This document shows positions 10,198-24,300 of a stretch of 64,000 bases of DNA, piece after piece (the first letter of the stretch is position 1; every line of letters begins with the position of its first letter). A model generated the notes under the pieces. That model ran no database searches. It worked only from the letters and a program-made list of their open reading frames with translations, and was not told the origin of the DNA. Both the position numbers and the translations under genes were made by a program. The stretch comes from Gnetum montanum (taxonomy: Eukaryota > Streptophyta > Gnetopsida > Gnetales > Gnetaceae), in assembly GCA_015680685.1 (NCBI GenBank), contig MNCI01026912.1:407644-471643 (forward strand), written 5' to 3'.

Positions 10198-13100
10198 CTA
10201 AAAGAAAAACAAATAGAAGCATGAGTTTATCATGTCCAATGAATTGAGTGGCAAAATTAATGTTATGTTTGCTCTTACACGTAAAGAAAGCTACCCTCTA
10301 TTGTCAAAAATATTATGGCCATGGAGAAAACTAGCCAATAACAGAAGGAATGGCAAACAATCCAAGCTTGCATGGAGCAGAAGGTAAGGGATGTGGGAGA
10401 GGTCAATATGGCAGTCTCGGAATGATGATCATGGCTAAAGGCAGAGGTGGTGAGTGCCAGCAAAGAGGTGGGGACCAACACCAACAAGGGGGCCCAGAGA
10501 TTGCTATTAGCAAGATATCAGAAGGGCCTTTGGCTAGGTAGATCACGGGTCACCAGCACTTTCAAGTGCTTGTTTTCAAGCATGGGGGCCAACACAGAAG
10601 GGCCAAGCGTAAACAACAGGAGACAACGGGACAAGTGGAGAAGGAATAGGTCAACAAGCTTGAAGACGATTTTCAGTTTATAGACACAGAGGAAAGCTTT
10701 AATATCATGATGCAGGAAAGAATCATTCAAAGACAAGCAAAAAAGTACAAGTTTGCTTTGGTAGGATTGTCCTCCTTCTCATTTGCAAGCCAGGAGGCGA
10801 TGAATGCTATGGTTGCAGATGGGCCATGGCATTTTCAGAGCTAGCTCCTTTTCCTAGCGTACTGATACATCATATCCTATTCAGTGTATATTTAGCTTCC
10901 AGGTTTCCTTGTGGAACCGTGTGACAAGGAAGTGTTTTTAGCAAATGCCAAAAAAAAAATATGAAGAGCTGCTAACATTTGACAACCCAACAGCCACGAA
11001 GTCCAGACTGATTGACACCTGCATGTGCATATATATGTCATCGGAAGAACATCAGAAGCTAGAAGTAATAGTGGGTAGACTGTGTGGAAGGATGAAGCAA
11101 CATGTTGTATTTGACAATTTTCCCAAGTGATGAAAAATTGCTTACATAAATGATATTTGGCTAAAGATTGCCCGACAGCAATCTTTAGCCCAGACAAACG
11201 CAGCAAAACACCTCAGCCAAACCCAGAGGCCCAACAGCTCAATTCCAAAGCCCAGAAATTGGCGCAACTGAGGTGAGCAAACTGCCAAAGGTGACACAAA
11301 GCCAGCTAGGGACCGAGTTCCAACTAACTACACTGCCCTCAAGTGGTCCAATAGGCCAGGAATAGTCCAAGACAAGAAAGACAGGTGTCTAAAGTCCTAA
11401 TATCAACATGCAGAATATAAGCAACAAGGAATTTAGACAAAAAAATACAAGGGAACAGAAGGTACCGCCAAAGCCCATGCTAGCAGCAAAAAGGGAGAAT
11501 TGAGTGGACAATGCAAGACAAACAAATGGAGAGGATGCTAATGTGCTTCAGGATAGCAAAAACCAAATCACAAATCCATCAAATATAACAGAGCAGAGCA
11601 AGGGAAGAGCAGCTATAAGCATGAAGCTCAAAGCACCTATTGGCAGACCATTCAAGCTAAAACAACTCAAGAAGCAATCACAGTAAGACATTGCTGATGA
11701 AGTTCAAGCAACACTAGACAACCATGTCACCCTGGCAAGCAAAAGTCAACAACGGGTTCTTTCATAATCTGCATATCATGGAACACATGAGGCTTGAATA
11801 GCCCCAGTCAGATACATGAAGTAAATATAACTAACAGAAAAATCAAAAGCAGATAAATGGTGTTTGCAGGAAACTAGATGGCTAGGAATTCCCTCCAAAG
11901 GCCTTGCGCAATGGCAAGAATGCTTAACACCAAGAACAAGGTTAGCACACGAATGGTTGTAATTTCTTACACAAATTCTACTCTGCAACTTAGGCATTGG
12001 TCACCTTCCTCAATGCTCAGGACAAGTCATGATATTCAAATTAAAAGTCCACATTCCCTAGACTGATTTGGACAACAGCAAGTTTCAAGCAGAAACTAGG
12101 TAATTGGTGAATGGTGAACAAAAATGAATTATGATAGAAGATTTTAACGCAGTTCAGGGTTTTGTAGAGTGCTCAGTCGTCAAGGTTTCCCAGTCAAACT
12201 ACCTAGGTTGTTTAAAGTCCTGCTATATGGGAACCACTTCACATAAAGGATAACCCATGAACAATGTGGCCTAATCAAGTCTTGGTTAAATCAATGTTGG
12301 GTATCACAAAGAATGATGAACAACTGCAACCTGCCCCAAGAAAATGTGACTGGTGTTTCTAGTGTCACTGCCCAATATTACTTGATGACAACCGATTGGA
12401 GGTACACAAATCATTGATTTATTTTGAGAATGCCTGGTCAAAAAGATGAGAAAATGTACAGTAAGATAAAAACTGCTTGGATTATGTCACTAGAATGAAG
12501 AGATAGGCCAATGGGAGGCATACGGTTGCTACACAAGCTTCTGATAATGGAGGGGAAAAGCTCGAGCCCTAACATCTTAAAAGAAAAAAGCTTTTGAAGC
12601 TACTTGAACTAGAAGAAGCATGTTGGCATAAGCAAGCATGGATTAAACATGGAGACTGCAACATGAAATTATTCTATGTAACGGCAAGCCAAAACCACAA
12701 ATCTAGATCAAAGACACTGCTGGGAACATCAATGGAAGATAATCTCAAAATTACAGTAGGGAATTTGTGAAACCTATTCAAGGAAGAATGGGCGAAGTCA
12801 CTAACAATATCTGAAACGTTAAATGAGCAATCCAATATTAGCAGGATCATCCTCTATCAATGGAAAAGCCGAAGCAGGCCCTTATGTCAGCAAGATGTCA
12901 AAAATCAGCTAAGGCTGGACAGTTGGATAAATGAATTCATGCCAACTCTTTTAGGAGCCAATAAAAGACTTAGGCTAGATTGGTATGCAAAAATACCGGT
13001 CAGTCGCTAGTTTTTGAAATGGTGGAACTCTACCATGCTTATCCTGCTCCCAAATTTTGAATAGGCAGACCATCCAAAAAAATGTCGGCCAATCAATCTT

Positions 13101-16100
13101 TTTTCTGCTTTAAACAAATTTTACACAGAAAAACTCTAGTTAATCACCTTCGTTGTCAGCTCGCTCAAGTAATCAACTGGTCACAGACAGGTTTGGTAAA
13201 GGGACAAAATCTAGTGGCTGGCATACTAGCAATGCAGGAAAACCTTCACTAGGCACTGACTTCTACAAAACACGTGGATATTCTAAAGCTGGACGTTACC
13301 AAATCATATGACTGAATTGACAATGTCTACTCTCCATCATGAAGATCCTTCGGTTTTCAGAATGGTGGCGCAAACAGATTCAGCAAGTTCTACAAACAGT
13401 AAGATATGCAATGCAGGTAGAAGACAATACATTAGAAATTTTTACCCCTCAGCAAGTTCTATGATAGGATTATCCATCATCTGAAATGCTTGATGTCTGT
13501 TTAACTCGAACAGGGATGCACAACCCTTTACCACGGGAAGGAAAACAGCAAAATATGCAGATGATAGCATGTTAATTATCCATGCTAGCATACCCCAGGT
13601 CAAATGACTGAGGGAGGAACTCATGCTATTCCAACAAACAATGGGGTTCAGGTGAATTGGGGTGTGAATTAGCAGCATCTGCAATACATTCTTCAAAAGG
13701 GAAGATGTAATGGCACAGCCTTACACACCCCTCGGCACCACCTAAAAGTCCAAGACATTCATGTCGTATTTAGCAAAATACACAATCAGCATTTAGCTAA
13801 GAGTAACTATTCATCAGCATTAAGCCTAGTCCTCAAATGCAGAAAAGATAGATCATAGTAACAATGCATTAATCACATCATAGCACAAGTCAACCATGCA
13901 CACACATCAAGTCACAAGCACACATAGTAACAATGCATTAATCACATCATAGCACAAGTCAACCATGCACACACATCAAGTCACAAGCACACAACATAAT
14001 TTGTCATACGTCAATACTTGCATCCTATTAATTATGCAATACAAGTCATGACATTAGGAAGGGAATCACCCCACTCACTAAAGCCATACCCAAGGAAGTA
14101 TTAGCCTTGCTACCTCATTTCACTCTAGGATAAAAACCATCCAAATTACTAAAGCTCTTCCTGCTTCCTTCTATCCACCAAGAAACTGAATAAAGAAGGA
14201 AGACAAAAACTGTACTAGAACCTCATTAGATTTAGTTGCCTATGTATACATACACGCACATAGAATCAGCTTCCTTCGTATTTCTACAAAGCTCTAAGAT
14301 GGTTTGCAGTCCCACAACCCAAGCAGATTAAAATGCTCTCTTTGGTCCTATTCAGAGGAAGTAACCCTCAACCCATCAACAAGCCATACTCTGAACACTC
14401 TTCCCTCAACCCACCAACAAGCCATACTCTCAACACTCTTCCCTCAACCCACCAACAAGCCATACTCTCAACACTCTTCCCTCTCCCTGAAAGAGTTACA
14501 TCCTTGGAACTCAAGTGCATACATTTCCAAATGATGGAATCCATAGTATCAAGAAGTTCAATATGGAGTGAAGAAATACAATGAAGAATTCAAGATAAGA
14601 ATAAGTGTTTCAAAGAGTGGCAACAAAGTAGGACACCATGACTTTTAAAGGTACAAGGTAACAAAGTATGTGACAAAGAAGATAGTGAACAAAGCTAAAT
14701 TTAATGCTTTTGATTTCTTTTATAAGAAGCTAGGAACTAAAGAGAAGAGAAATCAATTTACAAGTTGGCTAAGGCTTGGAACAAGAGGTGTAAAGACTTT
14801 AACCATATTACATGCATCAAGTCTAGCGGTGAAAGGATTTTGTCCTTAGACAAGGAGATCTTGGAACATAGCAATGACAAATCATATGCATGCCTTTGAA
14901 GTAAAGAAAGCCCTTATGAAGACTATGTATGGTAACATGGAAAACCTGGATGGTATCCCTATAAAGGTATGGAAATGTATGGGAGATATAGCGATTACTT
15001 GGTGTTGTTACAATAATACCATTTCATGGAACAGTAAACATTCAGAGTGTTAAGCTTATTCAAAAATCTGTTCATAAGTTCTCCACTTGAATAGAAAATT
15101 TCACTAAAAAGGGGTATGACAAAATTTAGCATATCGTGATCACCAAACAGGCAAAACAATTTTTTTTAAGGAGCTCAGTAAGGAAGATTGCGAATGCACA
15201 CTGAATCTTGCCTCATAAAATCATTTCACAAGAAAAAAAAGAGCACTTGATTCAAAAAGCCCTAGAGAAAAGAACAGAACTTGCAGTGAAAATTATTCAC
15301 AAAAATGCCCAAAGATGAGTAAAGGAGTTTGCTTAATATAACTGAGGTTCGGAGATAAATTCTTAATAGCGGGAATTTTACTATTATAAAGTTCAAAAAC
15401 TATTTAACAGTTAAGTATAATGATGGGTTGATTGGTTCAAGCTTCATGGAATCAGTACATAAAATGGGATTTTGAGTATAATTAATTGATTCTACAAGAT
15501 GCCCTTTTGCCACACTAGATAATTAGGGTTAAAACCAAAAATAATCATACCCTAATAAACTTTTTCAGGAAAGAGCTTGCAAGGATATAATTTGATTTAA
15601 AAGATCACTTCTTTGAATAATGCATTCAAGCTTATGAAGATTATTTAGGAAGCACAGAATCAGTGGAACTTGGTTTTGAATGTGGAATTCGTTGAACCAA
15701 AACATTGGTCCATGAAACAAGCTCAAACTTGATTCTGCCAATGTCAGCTTATGCCAAGTCAACATTTACATGGACACTTTAGTACAAGAAGGCTTAGTGC
15801 TCTATTCTACAAAGTTTAATAAAGGCTCATAGAACCAAACTTTGGTTCTACAAAGAGGAGTAGAAGAGATTCTACAAAGGTAGCTCATGCTGCTTGCCAC
15901 ATCAAATTCAAGGAGGAAAGCTTCATAGAACCAAAACTTAAGTAATCGTAAAAGAGCATCTAAAGCTCCACATCAGCTTGTAGAATTGAGGCAAATCATA
16001 GCACCAAAAATCAGTTCTACATAGGAACCCAAAAATGGCTCTATGAGCCATGTCAACTAGTTGAAGATTTGAAACTCAATTTTACAATGCTTAGAAGCAT

Positions 16101-18274
16101 TGAACTTTAGAAAAACTCCAGGTAATGCTCATATTATACACCAGGCTAAAGAGGGGAAGCTCACTTTATAGAACCAAGAAGTAAGTGCTATAAGAGAGAA
16201 ATAGGATTGATTCTATGAAGGAAAGCTTTTGTCATTTGCCATGTTAGAATTGAAAAGGCGCGTTTTGTAGAACCAAAAATCGATTCTAAGAACTAGCTCT
16301 AAATTGGTTCTATGAACGACATCAGCTAGCCACCACCTAGCAAACATAAGTACCCATTTACAAGAACAAGGGAAAGATCCAAAATTGTGGGAACTATAGA
16401 GGCATCAACCTTATGAGCCATACTATTAAGTAATGGGAAAGAGTTATAGAAGAATGATTAAGACAAGAATCAACTACTTTTTAAAATCAATTTGGTTTTA
16501 TGCTTGGAAGATCAATATGGAAGCTACCTTCTTGTTACAATAGTTGATGCAGAAAATTTGGATGTAAAAGAAGGAATCTGCATATGATTTTCATTGACAT
16601 GGACAAAGCTTGTGATAAAGTTCCTTGAGATATTATCTACAGGGCATTAAAGAGGAAGGATATTCCTACTAGATACATAAAGGCTATTCAAAACATGAAT
16701 GATGGAGCAACAACTCAAGTTTGCATTATCTAAAGAGAGACTTCAAACTTTCCTATAGGCTTTGCTCTAAGCACTTATTTGTTTGTCATTATCATGGATG
16801 AGCTAACCAAATATGTTCAAGATGATATACCTTGGTATATGCTTGTTGTTGATGATATTGTTTTGGTGACTAAATCTATGGAAGTTCTAGCAGCAAAAAT
16901 GGAGACTTGAAGAAACACCCTAGAATCAAAAGGGTTGAGGATCAATAGAAATAAAACAAAATACATGGAATGTGCTTTTAGTGAAAAAGCAAGCAATAAA
17001 AAACAAATACTGGAATCCAATACCAAAAAGCTTCTCAATGTAAGTAATTCAAATAACTGAGATCTCTAGTTCAAGTGGATTGTGTAACACCCATTCATAG
17101 GGAGCAAGAGCTAGCACCCAAAGCCCCCCAGAAAGAAAGCTAGTTGAAAAAAGAAAATGCCCAAGTTGCTTTCTTTCTCTTACAATCAAATAAACATTAA
17201 CCTATAAAACTAAAATGAAATCAACAGTGCCTAAATGTAGCTCTGAAATAGGTCAATCAATATTAATTTTTATGAATCAAGAGATAATTTTATAAAGAAA
17301 TAGACAGTAAAATATCTGTGCGAGATTCATCAAATAAAAAAAATCAAACTATTTATTATTCAACCCTAAAAGAAGTATTTAATCAAGATCATTTGCATAT
17401 TTGAAAACCAAAGAAATGACCACAAAGCAGATAAATTAATAATCTCATATTTGTTCAATCACATAATAATATTTTATAATTTCCANAGAAAGATATTAAA
17501 ATCAGACTTGAGAAGGTATAGGAAAAAAGAAGCATAATTCAAGATTCAGATCCAAGATTTATGCATTCAAAAGGGAAGGGTTCATCAACCAAAATCCAAA
17601 AATTCAACAATTTTAAAGCATTCACAATTATCGATGGGCCCAAGGATACTCTCACTTTCTACCGGCAGTACCAATCCTCATACCAAGGATCCATAGCCCC
17701 TGTTGGCAATCCTTTGGCAAAAATGCCCCAAATCGTTATGGGTGTTTCTGAATCATTACAGAAACAACTCTCATCCAAGTCATTTAGATGTGAGAGTGCA
17801 AAGAACGGGCAGAGAGATCCAAAAAAAAAGGTAATAAAGAATTTCAAAAAAAAAGTCTAAGCTTACAACAACAATTTTGATATTTTCATACAAGCATTGT
17901 GAAGGTGGTTAGACAAGTAAGAAGAGAAAAGTTTGAGAAAAGCAACCCTTGCTAGCCATTATCAAACATAACAGAGATGGATCATTTTACCTCCTTGCTT
18001 AGATATCTTGCTTACTAGGAGGAATTATCATAATACTATAGTGATATGCCACCCTTGATTTCTTTCTCCTTGCTATCTCTTATAGCAACCACAGTCTTCT
18101 CTCCCTTCTCAGCCACACTCCTTGTTGCCATATCCCTCTTTTTTTTGTGTTCTACACAGCTACTTTTGCCTTGTGTGTGTCCTCTTTTTTTCCTCTCCTC
18201 CTCTTCCTATTTGTAGGTGGAATAAGGGATAATGAATGGTTTCTTGTTACTAACTTCTTGGGGACTATTCATAT

Positions 18275-18312
<38 letters not shown>

Positions 18313-21300
18313 AGCAATGGGTCATGAGTTCAATTCTCTTCATGATCACTATAAAAAATCAATAAAATATGTATATTCACAGGTTGTAGGTTCAATTCCT
18401 AAATCAACAATTTTTGATATTTCAAAATTCAGGTTTTACTAGATCTCAGGTTCAATTCCTCTTGATAATTACAAAACATTCCAGCATAATATCTATCTCT
18501 TTATCATTCAGAATTGTCATAAGATGCAAGGAAAGAGTTTTCAAATATATTCATGATAAGGGCAGTTCAAGATACATAATCAAATAAGGCACCTTCTTTT
18601 TCAGGTCATCAATGATGTGAATTTTTCCATCGTATTACGAGCCTTGAAAGGTCATCACGTGACCTTTCTACAGCAATGGAAAGGGTACTTATACTTTACT
18701 ATTTTAAACTAAAAAGAACAATGCATCACATTTAGATAAAATAAAATAATTTTTTTAAAAAATAAAATATAAAGCTACAGTATTTGCACACAATATCTCT
18801 GATTCATGGGTCAGGTTCCTCCAACTTGATTCATAGGTCAAGTTTCTCAATATGAGCATTCTTTTGCATCTCAACATACCTATTTTAGCTTTTGCGGCAC
18901 ACCTTAGAGTATTGTCCTTTGTTTTTCAGCATCTTTGTTGAAATAGAACAGAAAATATTTTGTTTTCCCATATATTTATTATTGTAATTATTTTAAAACT
19001 TTCCCAGCATGTATTTTAAATCATATTTCTTATGCATAAAGTATTTAAACATTTAATCATAATACATATAAAAATCCCATCAACAAATTTATTACTATTC
19101 CAATTAGCCATTTCCACCACAGTCCAAACAAAGCACACACACAAGTTGTCAACAAAACATGCACACAAACACACACAAAGACTATTACAATCATTAATGC
19201 AAAAACTCAAGGAGAAGTGGTTCGTTATGGATTGTCAGGTTAACAATGATGTAACAAACAAAATTGAAGCACCATGAGCTCTCTCATTCATGGGGTAGTC
19301 ATGAGTCTCCACAAACTAATGAGCTTCATGGAAAAAGGCATCAACTTTCTTGTCATCATGCTCTCACTCATTAAGTCATCATTCTCTACCTTTATGCTTG
19401 GCAACTTGAAGATTTTGATAAGAATTCATCAATATACCAACTATTGCCTTATCCAAGAGATTGAGTTGTGCTTTCAAATAATTAAATCTCATCATCTTAC
19501 GTGTTTTCTTTATCCCTTTCATCTTTTCCTTCAACTCCAACAACATATCATAATTATCCCAATCCACTTGAATAAAATGTTTCCATCTACCTTTCATGAG
19601 GAAGGCCTCAACCTGCACTAGGTTTGATCAAACTTTGGAATGCAAACTAAGTGTAAGTGGCACCCAAACAGATCTCAATCCATCTTCAATAAGATTGAAT
19701 ATGTCCTCTCTTCCCCTTCCCCACCCACACCCCCCAACAATGCAAACCCGCACCCCCCAAGCCAAAACCAAACCCCACCCTTCCCCCAATAGTTTTCAAA
19801 GTAGTTTCTCAACCTTAATCATGTTCTCACACAACTTTCAAAATAACTTCTCATTTCTCGATCAACAGCTACCATATTTCTCCCTCCATTACTTCTCATT
19901 TCTCGATCAACAGCTACCATATTTCTCCCTCCATGGGCATGGCTCCTGAGCTTCCGTCCTTTCATCTCTACGTTAGTCTCCCATTACTTGTTCAAGGGAA
20001 GTTTGATCAATCTCCACCTCATTGTCAAAAACAAGTCATCATAGCCAATTGCATCATTTAAGCTTTGATACCGCATGTAATGGCATGCCCTACACATTGC
20101 TTGGCATTGCCTAAAAGTCCAAGATTTCTAAGCACAAACTCATAGTAAACTATGCCTCGCATTCATGAACACACCTTTCTTGACCTTGAAGGGAAGCAAA
20201 ATACACAATCATCATTCAACCATGAATACCCCATTCATCAACATTAAACCTAGTACTCAAATACACAAGAGATAAATAATCATAGCAATGCATTAATCAC
20301 ACCATAATACAAGTCAAGCAATCAAGCATTTGCACACACATCAAGTTACAAGTGCACATCACGATTCATTATATGTCAATACTTAAAGACTTATATTAAA
20401 TTACATGCACTCATGACTTTAGGAAAGGAATCAACCCACTCACTAAAGCTAAACCTAAGGAAGCAATAGCCTTGCTACCTCATTTTGCACCAAGGGATGG
20501 AATAAAGAAGGGGGAAATGTGAGAGAGGTACCAAGGTTGGTGGTGGCCTGCTACCTCCCCCACGGTTCGGGGGCCGTGGGAGCACAAGGGGTCCTCCGCT
20601 CCTTGTGTCTTCGGAACCATACTGGCATGGCAGTTCCATGCATTAGTAAGAGAAGGCTATGACCTACCTCATTACCCCACTCGGTAGGACCTTGCCTGGG
20701 AGGGTTGCATAGTTCAACTCTGCGTTGGGGTGTTTTTACCGGGTGTGTCATGGGACATGCTATGGGATGTTGCATGCGCTCCTTGGAGCGCGACACCAAC
20801 TACCAGCACGCGGTGATGAATCTGGAGGGTTCAGCTAGTAGTCTCCATGGTGTCCACGTGAGTGGAGCAAGGGAGTGCTATCTAGCTTGTAGCGTATTGC
20901 GAATATTGTTTATGAAACACCGCTCAGGAGACATGCTAACACTAACACTTTGGTTGTTGGCATGTGTTTCAGGATTGTTGATTGCTAAGGCGTATTCCTC
21001 TTGAGTTTTGTCCCGAAATCAGAATCTGCTTGGGAAACTCTTGGGGTGCCGAACAACGTTCTTNNNNNNNNNNNNNNNNNNNNNNNNNNNNNNNNNNNNN
21101 NNNNNNNNNNNNNNNNNNNNNNNNNNNNNNNNNNNNNNNNNNNNNNNNNNNNNNNNNNNNNNNNNNNNNNNNNNNNNNNNNNNNNNNNNNNNNNNNNNNN
21201 NNNNNNNNNNNNNNNNNNNNNNNNNNNNNNNNNNNNNNNNNNNNNNNNNNNNNNNNNNNNNNNNNNNNNNNNNNNNNNNNNNNNNNNNNNNNNNNNNNNN

Positions 21301-24300
21301 NNNNNNNNNNNNNNNNNNNNNNNNNNNNNNNNNNNNNNNNNNNNNNNNNNNNNNNNNNNNNNNNNNNNNNNNNNNNNNNNNNNNNNNNNNNNNNNNNNNN
21401 NNNNNNNNNNNNNNNNNNNNNNNNNNNNNNNNNNNNNNNNNNNNNNNNNNNNNNNNNNNNNNNNNNNNNNNNNNNNNNNNNNNNNNNNNNNNNNNNNNNN
21501 NNNNNNNNNNNNNNNNNNNNNNNNNNNNNNNNNNNNNNNNNNNNNNNNNNNNNNNNNNNNNNNNNNNNNNNNNNNNNNNNNNNNNNNNNNNNNNNNNNNN
21601 NNNNNNNCATCACAATTTCTCATAGGAAGTGCTAAGCTATGGTGGCTTAGTCTCCTTCGTGCCCAAGAAAAGGGCACCACGACAGAAAAGATTGAGACAT
21701 GGGACAGCTTTAAGGCTGCATTGATCAAACAGTTCCGTCCTGGGAACTTTGAATGGATCGCTAGAACCAAGTTAGAGACCCTAAAACATTCAGGGAAGCT
21801 TGAAGATTATATTAATAGCTTCCAAGAACTCATGTTGTTGATTCCCGCTATGAGAGATCGGGATCGTTTCTTCAAGTTCATACATGGGCTACAACCATGG
21901 GCGTAGATGGAGTTGCATCAAAGAGGCAATGACTCCCTCATGGAGGCTATTGCGGCTGCTAGCACTTTTCTAGACTTCAAGGCAACAAAGCCAGATAAGG
22001 GCAAGCCTAGTAAGGGTAAGCATGTCACACCCTCCCACTCTCAGAGAACAGATACAGGATCCATCAAAGGTGGAAATACCTTCAGATCAGTTCAGTAAGG
22101 CAGTCGCCCAATGGGTGGTCCTCCAGGGAACCAAGGCTCTCAACAAAAACGTAAGGATACAAGGAGCAAGTGGCAACCTGGGGCCAAGAAGAAGCAGTTT
22201 ATGGGAGGTGCCTTTAAGGGGCCAATTCAATGCTTCTTGTGTCGTGGAAATCACTTGGCAAGAAATTGTCCCCTGAGTTCAGGAAGGACTGAGAATAGGC
22301 AAGGGCCAGCTCCAAGGAAACAACTAATGGCACTCGATTATCGCCCTGACCCATGCCTTCATATTACTGATGGAAGCACATCGGGGGAACAATGGAGGCT
22401 AGCAGTGATGATGGAGTTATCAAACATGGTTACTCAGAGGTCAGGAGTTGGAAACTCCCAGAATCCTAATCCTGATACTCTACATCAGGGTCAATTGGCC
22501 CCAATCACTATGAGCTAAAGTCAGCTAAGTGCCCTCATTGATAATGGGGCCAGTCACAATTACATGGTTCCAGCCATAGTGAAAGACTTGCAGCTAAAGA
22601 TGGAACCTGTCCAAGCTTCATGCAAGTTGGCCAAGTTTAGGCCCCTTCGGTGCATTGGGGTATGTCGTAGTGTCCCCGTTCAAGTGGACTCATGGCAAGG
22701 AGTTCTAGATTTTTCAATTCTAGATATGGACTCCTTTCAGGTCATTTTGGGGCAAGAATTTTTACACAAGGCCAAAGTTTTCACAGCTCCACATTTGGAC
22801 CTAATTTTTATTTCACATGAAAGCTCCCCATGCCTCGTTCAAACTCATGGAGCACATATGGGAAAGGATGAGGGCGCTAGCCCCCAGATTGTGTCACCAA
22901 TGGTGATGAAACGCTTGGCCAGGGATCCTACCAGGAAATTTCTGCTAGCTATGCAAGTGGGTGATCCTTCTGAGGCTTGTGGATCCCAAGCTAATATTGA
23001 CCCATGCATAGCATATGTGCTAGAGAGTTTTAAAGATGTGATGCCACCTGAATTGCCTGGTAGTTTGCCCCCTTAGAGAGCTGTGGATCATAAAATCGAA
23101 TTGCAGCCTGGCACTGATCCTCCTATCCAAAGACCGTACCGCTTAACAAGACCAAAATTGGGGAAATTGAAAAAGCAGCTTGTAGGTTTAATGTCCAAGG
23201 GATACATTCGTCCCTCAAAATCCCCTTATGGGGCACCGGTGCTGTTTGTCACCAAGGAGGACGGAACACTACGGCTTTGTTGTGATTATAAACTGCTGAA
23301 TAAACACACGATCAAGAACAAGTACCCAATACCGCTCATTTCTGACTTGTTCGATCAATTGGCAAGGGCTCAATATTTCACCCAGCTAGACCTCAGACAA
23401 GGGTACTACCAGGTTCGCATTGCAGAAGGGGACGAAGCAAAAACTGCATGTGTAACTCGGTATGGGTCATATGAATGGACCGTAATGCCCTTCGGGCTTT
23501 GCAATGCACCGGCTACATTTTGTACCTTGATGAACGAGATATTTCGACCCTTCCTAGACAAATTTGTGGTCGTCTATCTTGATGACATCTTGATATATAG
23601 CCAACAATGGAGGAACATGCCCTCCACCTGCAGTTGGTCCTTGAGAAGCTACAAAAAAATCGATTGTACATTAAGAAAGAAAAATGTGAATTCTGCTGCT
23701 AAGAGCTAAAATTTTTGGGGCATCTCGTGGGGTATGGGTAGGTAAAGCCAAATCCAAAGAAGGTAGAGGTTGTGCGCCAATGGCCCACTCCCACTAATGT
23801 GCATGAGGTCAGACAGTTCATGGGGTTAGCTAGTTTCTATCGGAAATTCATCAAAAATTTCTGAGGAATTGCTGCTCCTCTAACCAATCTGCAAAAGAAA
23901 GAAGTTGCATGGCAGTGGGACTCAAATTGTCAGAAAGCCTTCAAGACGATCAAAGAGGCTTTAACCTCCCATCCAGTGTTGGCATTGCCCGATTTCTCGA
24001 AACCTTTTGAGGTTCATACGAATGCCAGTGAGAATGCAATTGGGAGCATCTTGCTACAGGAATGTCATCCTGTCGCTTATGAGAGCCGGAAGCTGAATCA
24101 AGTAGAGCAGAGGTGGCCAGTCCATGAAAAGGAAACGTTCGCTATTGTACATTGCTTGAGAGCATGGAGACACTACTTGCTGGGGAGTCGTGTCCTCGTA
24201 AAGACGGATAATCTGGCCACTAGCTACTTGATGAATCAAACGAAGCTGAGGCCCAAACAGGCTCGATAGTTGGCCATGTTGTCCGAATTTGATTTGCAAT

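Larger units (their letters stand above)
10300..13708 (+). mobile_element. L1-type LINE, plus strand, degraded
   Basis: The order is ORF1 (10300-11690), endonuclease (11770-12200) and reverse transcriptase (12300-13740). It lies in the 21-kb ZPR1 intron, opposite to the gene, and is broken by many stops. The first bases of a dispersed repeat follow at about 13709; no poly(A) tail is seen there, so the 3' end is probably lost. Confidence 0.8.
13709..14540. repeat. Dispersed repeat, copy 1
   Basis: Shares long stretches with 20076-20517 plus 27062-27290: TGTAATGGCA start, CCTAAAAGTCCAAGA, AAGCAAAATACACAATC-like, AATGCATTAATCACA, GCCTTGCTACCTCATTT, GAATAAAGAAGG and AGTTGCCTAT. The second copy is split by the gypsy element, so this copy serves as the empty site. 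Function is unknown; it may be an old LTR (starts TG), but no terminal CA or target duplication was established. Confidence 0.7.
14590..17045 (+). mobile_element. RTE-type LINE, interrupted
   Basis: 14700-15035 encodes [17 protein letters not shown]... and [18 protein letters not shown], and 16355-17040 encodes [36 protein letters not shown] and [13 protein letters not shown]. These are ordered segments of an RTE-clade reverse transcriptase. About 25 residues expected between the halves are replaced by 1.3 kb of unrelated DNA (15050-16355). It lies opposite to ZPR1 inside its 21-kb intron. Confidence 0.8.

Noticed and set aside
13854-14478. CRISPR array from the regular 38-bp and 69-bp repeats
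   Set aside because: The units are directly adjacent with no unique spacers, and the setting is a plant nuclear genome.
20969-21906. Long open frames of 200-300 codons around 21 kb
   Set aside because: They consist mostly of X from the N gap 21064-21607; only the gag tail after 21608 is real.
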